Position numbers and translations under genes: made by a program | Assembly: GCA_900552345.1 (NCBI GenBank) | Contig: URZN01000093.1 | Location: 1 to 5,910 of the forward strand | DNA: 5,910 bases | From: an uncultured Collinsella sp. | Lineage (GTDB): Bacteria; Actinomycetota; Coriobacteriia; Coriobacteriales; Coriobacteriaceae | Reading direction: 5' to 3' | In this document: positions 5,756 through 5,910 of the stretch, piece by piece | How the letters are laid out: each line of letters starts with the position of its first letter | How positions within the stretch are numbered: the stretch's first letter is position 1 | The notes under the pieces: model-generated | What the model saw: only the letters and a program-made list of their open reading frames with translations | The model's database searches: none | Told to the model about the DNA's origin: nothing

Positions 5756-5872
5756 ATGCAGGTTAATAATCTATGTGGTCAATATGATACCGTTGAACCC
5801 GCATATCAATACCGCTCAGCCATTTGCCTCGCCCCCGTCGCACGTATCTTCATTCGGTCTGTCATTAATTAA
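5756..5872 (+). CDS. Possible 38-residue ORF after the ATPase gene
   Basis: An ATG two bases after the ATPase stop opens a 38-codon frame ending in TAA. Purine-rich GGAGAGGG lies about nine bases upstream, so coupled translation is conceivable. The peptide (starts MQVNNLCGQY, ends RIFIRSVIN) has two Cys, a mildly hydrophobic C-terminal half and no motif I recognise. The region is AT-richer than its neighbours and may be plain intergenic DNA. A small immunity peptide is a speculation only. The rest of 5873-5910 holds nothing I can support. Confidence 0.2.
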   Translation: MQVNNLCGQYDTVEPAYQYRSAICLAPVARIFIRSVIN

Positions 5873-5910
5873 ACTAACGATGCTTTGAGAAATGTAGGTG
5901 CTTCTAAATG

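Noticed and set aside
5896..5910. Possible gene start at the window end (AGGTG seven bases before ATG 5908)
   Set aside because: Only the start codon is inside the window, so no coding evidence exists.
1..5910. CRISPR array, tRNA, rRNA or complete insertion sequence
   Set aside because: I saw no regularly spaced repeats, no tRNA cloverleaf elements and no transposase or terminal inverted repeats.

Overview
This looks like a chromosomal segment of a high-GC Gram-positive bacterium, probably one of the Coriobacteriia (a Collinsella-like gut actinobacterium). That placement is an inference from the GC-rich codon use, the ACT-domain protein and the DUF2975/XRE gene pair; I could not search a database. 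The left edge reads as conserved backbone. Most of the rest (about 440-5910) reads as an accessory island.

Layout: (1) 48-335, minus strand: a small ACT-domain protein with a palindrome over its likely -10 box. (2) 336-624: an intergenic stretch with short direct repeats and a terminator for the leftward transcript. (3) 625-1458, minus: the catalytic domain of a tyrosine recombinase with no N-terminal domain, beginning right after the stop codon of the next gene. (4) 1459-2232, minus: a DUF2975 membrane protein and a YozG-type XRE regulator in a tight two-gene operon. (5) 2233-2352: a 120-bp divergent control region with a perfect 19-bp inverted repeat and two more palindromes. (6) 2353-5753, plus: a small exported Cys-containing peptide with features of the lactococcin 972 bacteriocin family, an attenuator-like hairpin, a 743-aa membrane protein made of two tandem ABC-2-type permease halves, and an overlapping ABC ATPase gene. 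(7) 5754-5910: AT-richer, with one doubtful 38-codon ORF.

Working model: the plus-strand genes form a peptide export or self-protection cassette. A secreted, probably disulfide-containing peptide is paired with a dedicated one-polypeptide permease and its ATPase. The divergent DUF2975/XRE pair probably senses membrane state or the peptide and controls both directions through the 19-bp operator. The recombinase remnant suggests the cassette arrived on, or was rearranged with, an integrative element. The gene organisation is seen directly. The lactococcin 972 relationship, the bacteriocin role and the regulatory circuit are inferences.
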